Assembly: GCA_965242775.1 (NCBI GenBank)
Contig: CBDETI010000015.1
Span: 62,001-126,000, forward strand
DNA from: JAWPMT01 sp965242775
Lineage (GTDB): Bacteria > Bacteroidota > Bacteroidia > Cytophagales > Cyclobacteriaceae
Direction of reading: 5' to 3'
Length of the DNA stretch: 64,000 nucleotides
Shown here: in pieces, positions 63,199 to 64,000 of the stretch
How positions within the stretch are numbered: the first letter of the stretch is position 1
How the letters are laid out: every line of letters starts with the position of its first letter
The notes under the pieces: generated by a model
What the model was told of the DNA's origin: nothing
The model's input: only the letters and a program-made list of their open reading frames with translations
Database searches by the model: none
Position numbers and translations under genes: made by a program

Positions 63199-64000
63199 AT
63201 GTACGATAGAAGAAAATTCATCTCTTTCATAGGCAAAGCAAGCCTAGGTGCCGCCACGCTACCCCCGTTTTTGACGAGTTGCGGCAATACAACCACTCCT
63301 TCCGAGGCCTTCGGTAGTCTTGATGAGGGGGATCTGCAACGATTGACGGACTTGGTCATTGAAGGATTGATCCCATCAGATCAGGATGACCTGTTGCTAG
63401 CGAATGGGTTGGATTATCATACAGTGATCAAATGGGGAGACGAGATTTCCGATAAAGATACTTTTGGGTTCAACAATGATTTCACGTGTTACATTCCACT
63501 CGACGAAAGCAATCCTAATGACGGCTTATTGTGGGTAAATCATGAATACGTAAACCCGTTCTTTGTCTCTGATTTTGACTGGAGACAATATGAAAACCCG
63601 AAGGAACATCGCACCTTGGAGCAAGTAGACAAGGAATTGTATGAGGTTGGTGGAACCATTGTCCGCGTGCGGAAAGAAGGAGGGAAATGGGCCATTGTCA
63701 AGAATGATCCATATAATAGGCGTATTACAGGACAGACCCCCATCTCCCTGAACTGGGACAGCCCCATTGAGGGAAAAACAACGGCTAAGGGAACCAACAG
63801 CAATTGCTCCGGAGGCATTACTCCATGGAATACATTTTTGACGTGCGAAGAGAATTACAACAGTTGCTTTGGAGAGACCGTGTACGACGAAAATAATGTG
63901 GCCTCTAAAATCCCAAGTGGTTATGGTTGGGAAGCGTTTTACGACTATCCCCCCGAGCACTATGGCTGGGTGGTTGAGATTGACCCCAAAACGGGATCAG
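63199..64000 (+). CDS. PhoX-like (DUF839) secreted protein, partial
   Basis: The first 267 residues of a protein cut by the window edge. The N-terminus has a twin-arginine motif (DRRKFIS) and a hydrophobic stretch ending in a lipobox-like LTSCG, so it is probably exported through Tat and lipid-anchored. The visible part resembles PhoX/DUF839 proteins: LLWVNHEYVNP, NCSGGITPWNTFLTCEENY and HYGWVVEIDP are typical of the family. PhoX enzymes are Ca/Fe-dependent alkaline phosphatases, but the C-terminal half needed to judge activity is outside the window. Confidence 0.85.
   Translation, partial: MYDRRKFISFIGKASLGAATLPPFLTSCGNTTTPSEAFGSLDEGDLQRLTDLVIEGLIPSDQDDLLLANGLDYHTVIKWGDEISDKDTFGFNNDFTCYIPLDESNPNDGLLWVNHEYVNPFFVSDFDWRQYENPKEHRTLEQVDKELYEVGGTIVRVRKEGGKWAIVKNDPYNRRITGQTPISLNWDSPIEGKTTAKGTNSNCSGGITPWNTFLTCEENYNSCFGETVYDENNVASKIPSGYGWEAFYDYPPEHYGWVVEIDPKTGS

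Noticed and set aside
1..64000. CRISPR arrays, rRNA, tRNA and insertion sequences
   Set aside because: I looked for regularly spaced repeats, transposase-like genes with terminal inverted repeats and RNA gene signatures and found none that I could support. Weak tRNA-like folds cannot be excluded without a dedicated search.

Overview
The window looks like the chromosome of a marine, alginate-degrading Bacteroidota, most likely of the order Cytophagales. Evidence for this: a SusC/SusD polysaccharide-utilisation locus, a protein with a C-terminal type IX secretion (gliding-type) domain next to a PorP/SprF-like partner, a CcsBA-type System II cytochrome c maturation protein, and a dcw cluster in Bacteroidota order. 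I see no rRNA, tRNA, CRISPR array, insertion sequence or integrase. The taxonomic call is inferred from gene content only.

Region 1 (1-12.3 kb, minus strand) is the division and cell-wall cluster, transcribed mraZ-rsmH-ftsL-ftsI-murE-mraY-(unknown helical protein)-murD-ftsW-murG-murC-ftsQ (cut by the window edge). Genes overlap or are separated by a few bases. rsmH as given contains three separate single-base insertions. Upstream of mraZ lie three TGTGGG boxes that look like a MraZ autoregulatory operator.

Region 2 (12.3-21.1 kb) is mixed accessory content: a small unknown protein divergent from mraZ, an alpha/beta-hydrolase broken by a 10-bp insertion, an MBL-fold hydrolase with its own AraC regulator (preceded by 21-bp-period direct repeats), a Tat-exported IorA/IorB-type molybdenum hydroxylase, a two-gene YeeE/YedE sulfur transporter and a DUF2391-like membrane protein.

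Region 3 (21.0-30.1 kb, minus strand) is a self-contained nitrite-ammonification module: a Crp/Fnr regulator, a PAS histidine kinase, a receiver-like protein without its phospho-acceptor, an outer-membrane porin, NrfH, NrfA and CcsBA. A perfect FNR-type palindrome lies in front of the kinase gene.

Region 4 (30.2-33.7 kb, plus strand) holds an AraC regulator, then a small c-type cytochrome, a DUF1772-like membrane protein and an NmrA-like reductase, with a 21-bp-period direct repeat between regulator and operon, followed by a GNAT acetyltransferase.

Region 5 (33.8-48.9 kb, minus strand) is a compact alginate utilisation locus: FCD-type GntR regulator, SusC, SusD, PL6 and PL17 alginate lyases, KdgF-like cupin, hexuronate-type MFS transporter, SDR reductase, an Nramp-fold transporter without the metal-binding residues, and 2-keto-3-deoxygluconate kinase. 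Together they bind, cut, import and convert alginate to KDPG; the KDPG aldolase must be elsewhere.

Region 6 (49.2-64 kb) holds a PKD-repeat T9SS cargo protein with its PorP/SprF-like partner, a very unusual sensor (beta-propeller plus Y_Y_Y fused to HAMP and a methyl-accepting chemotaxis signalling domain instead of a histidine kinase), a lipoprotein built of three copies of an unrecognised repeat, a large BNR/sortilin-type propeller protein, and the start of a PhoX-like protein.
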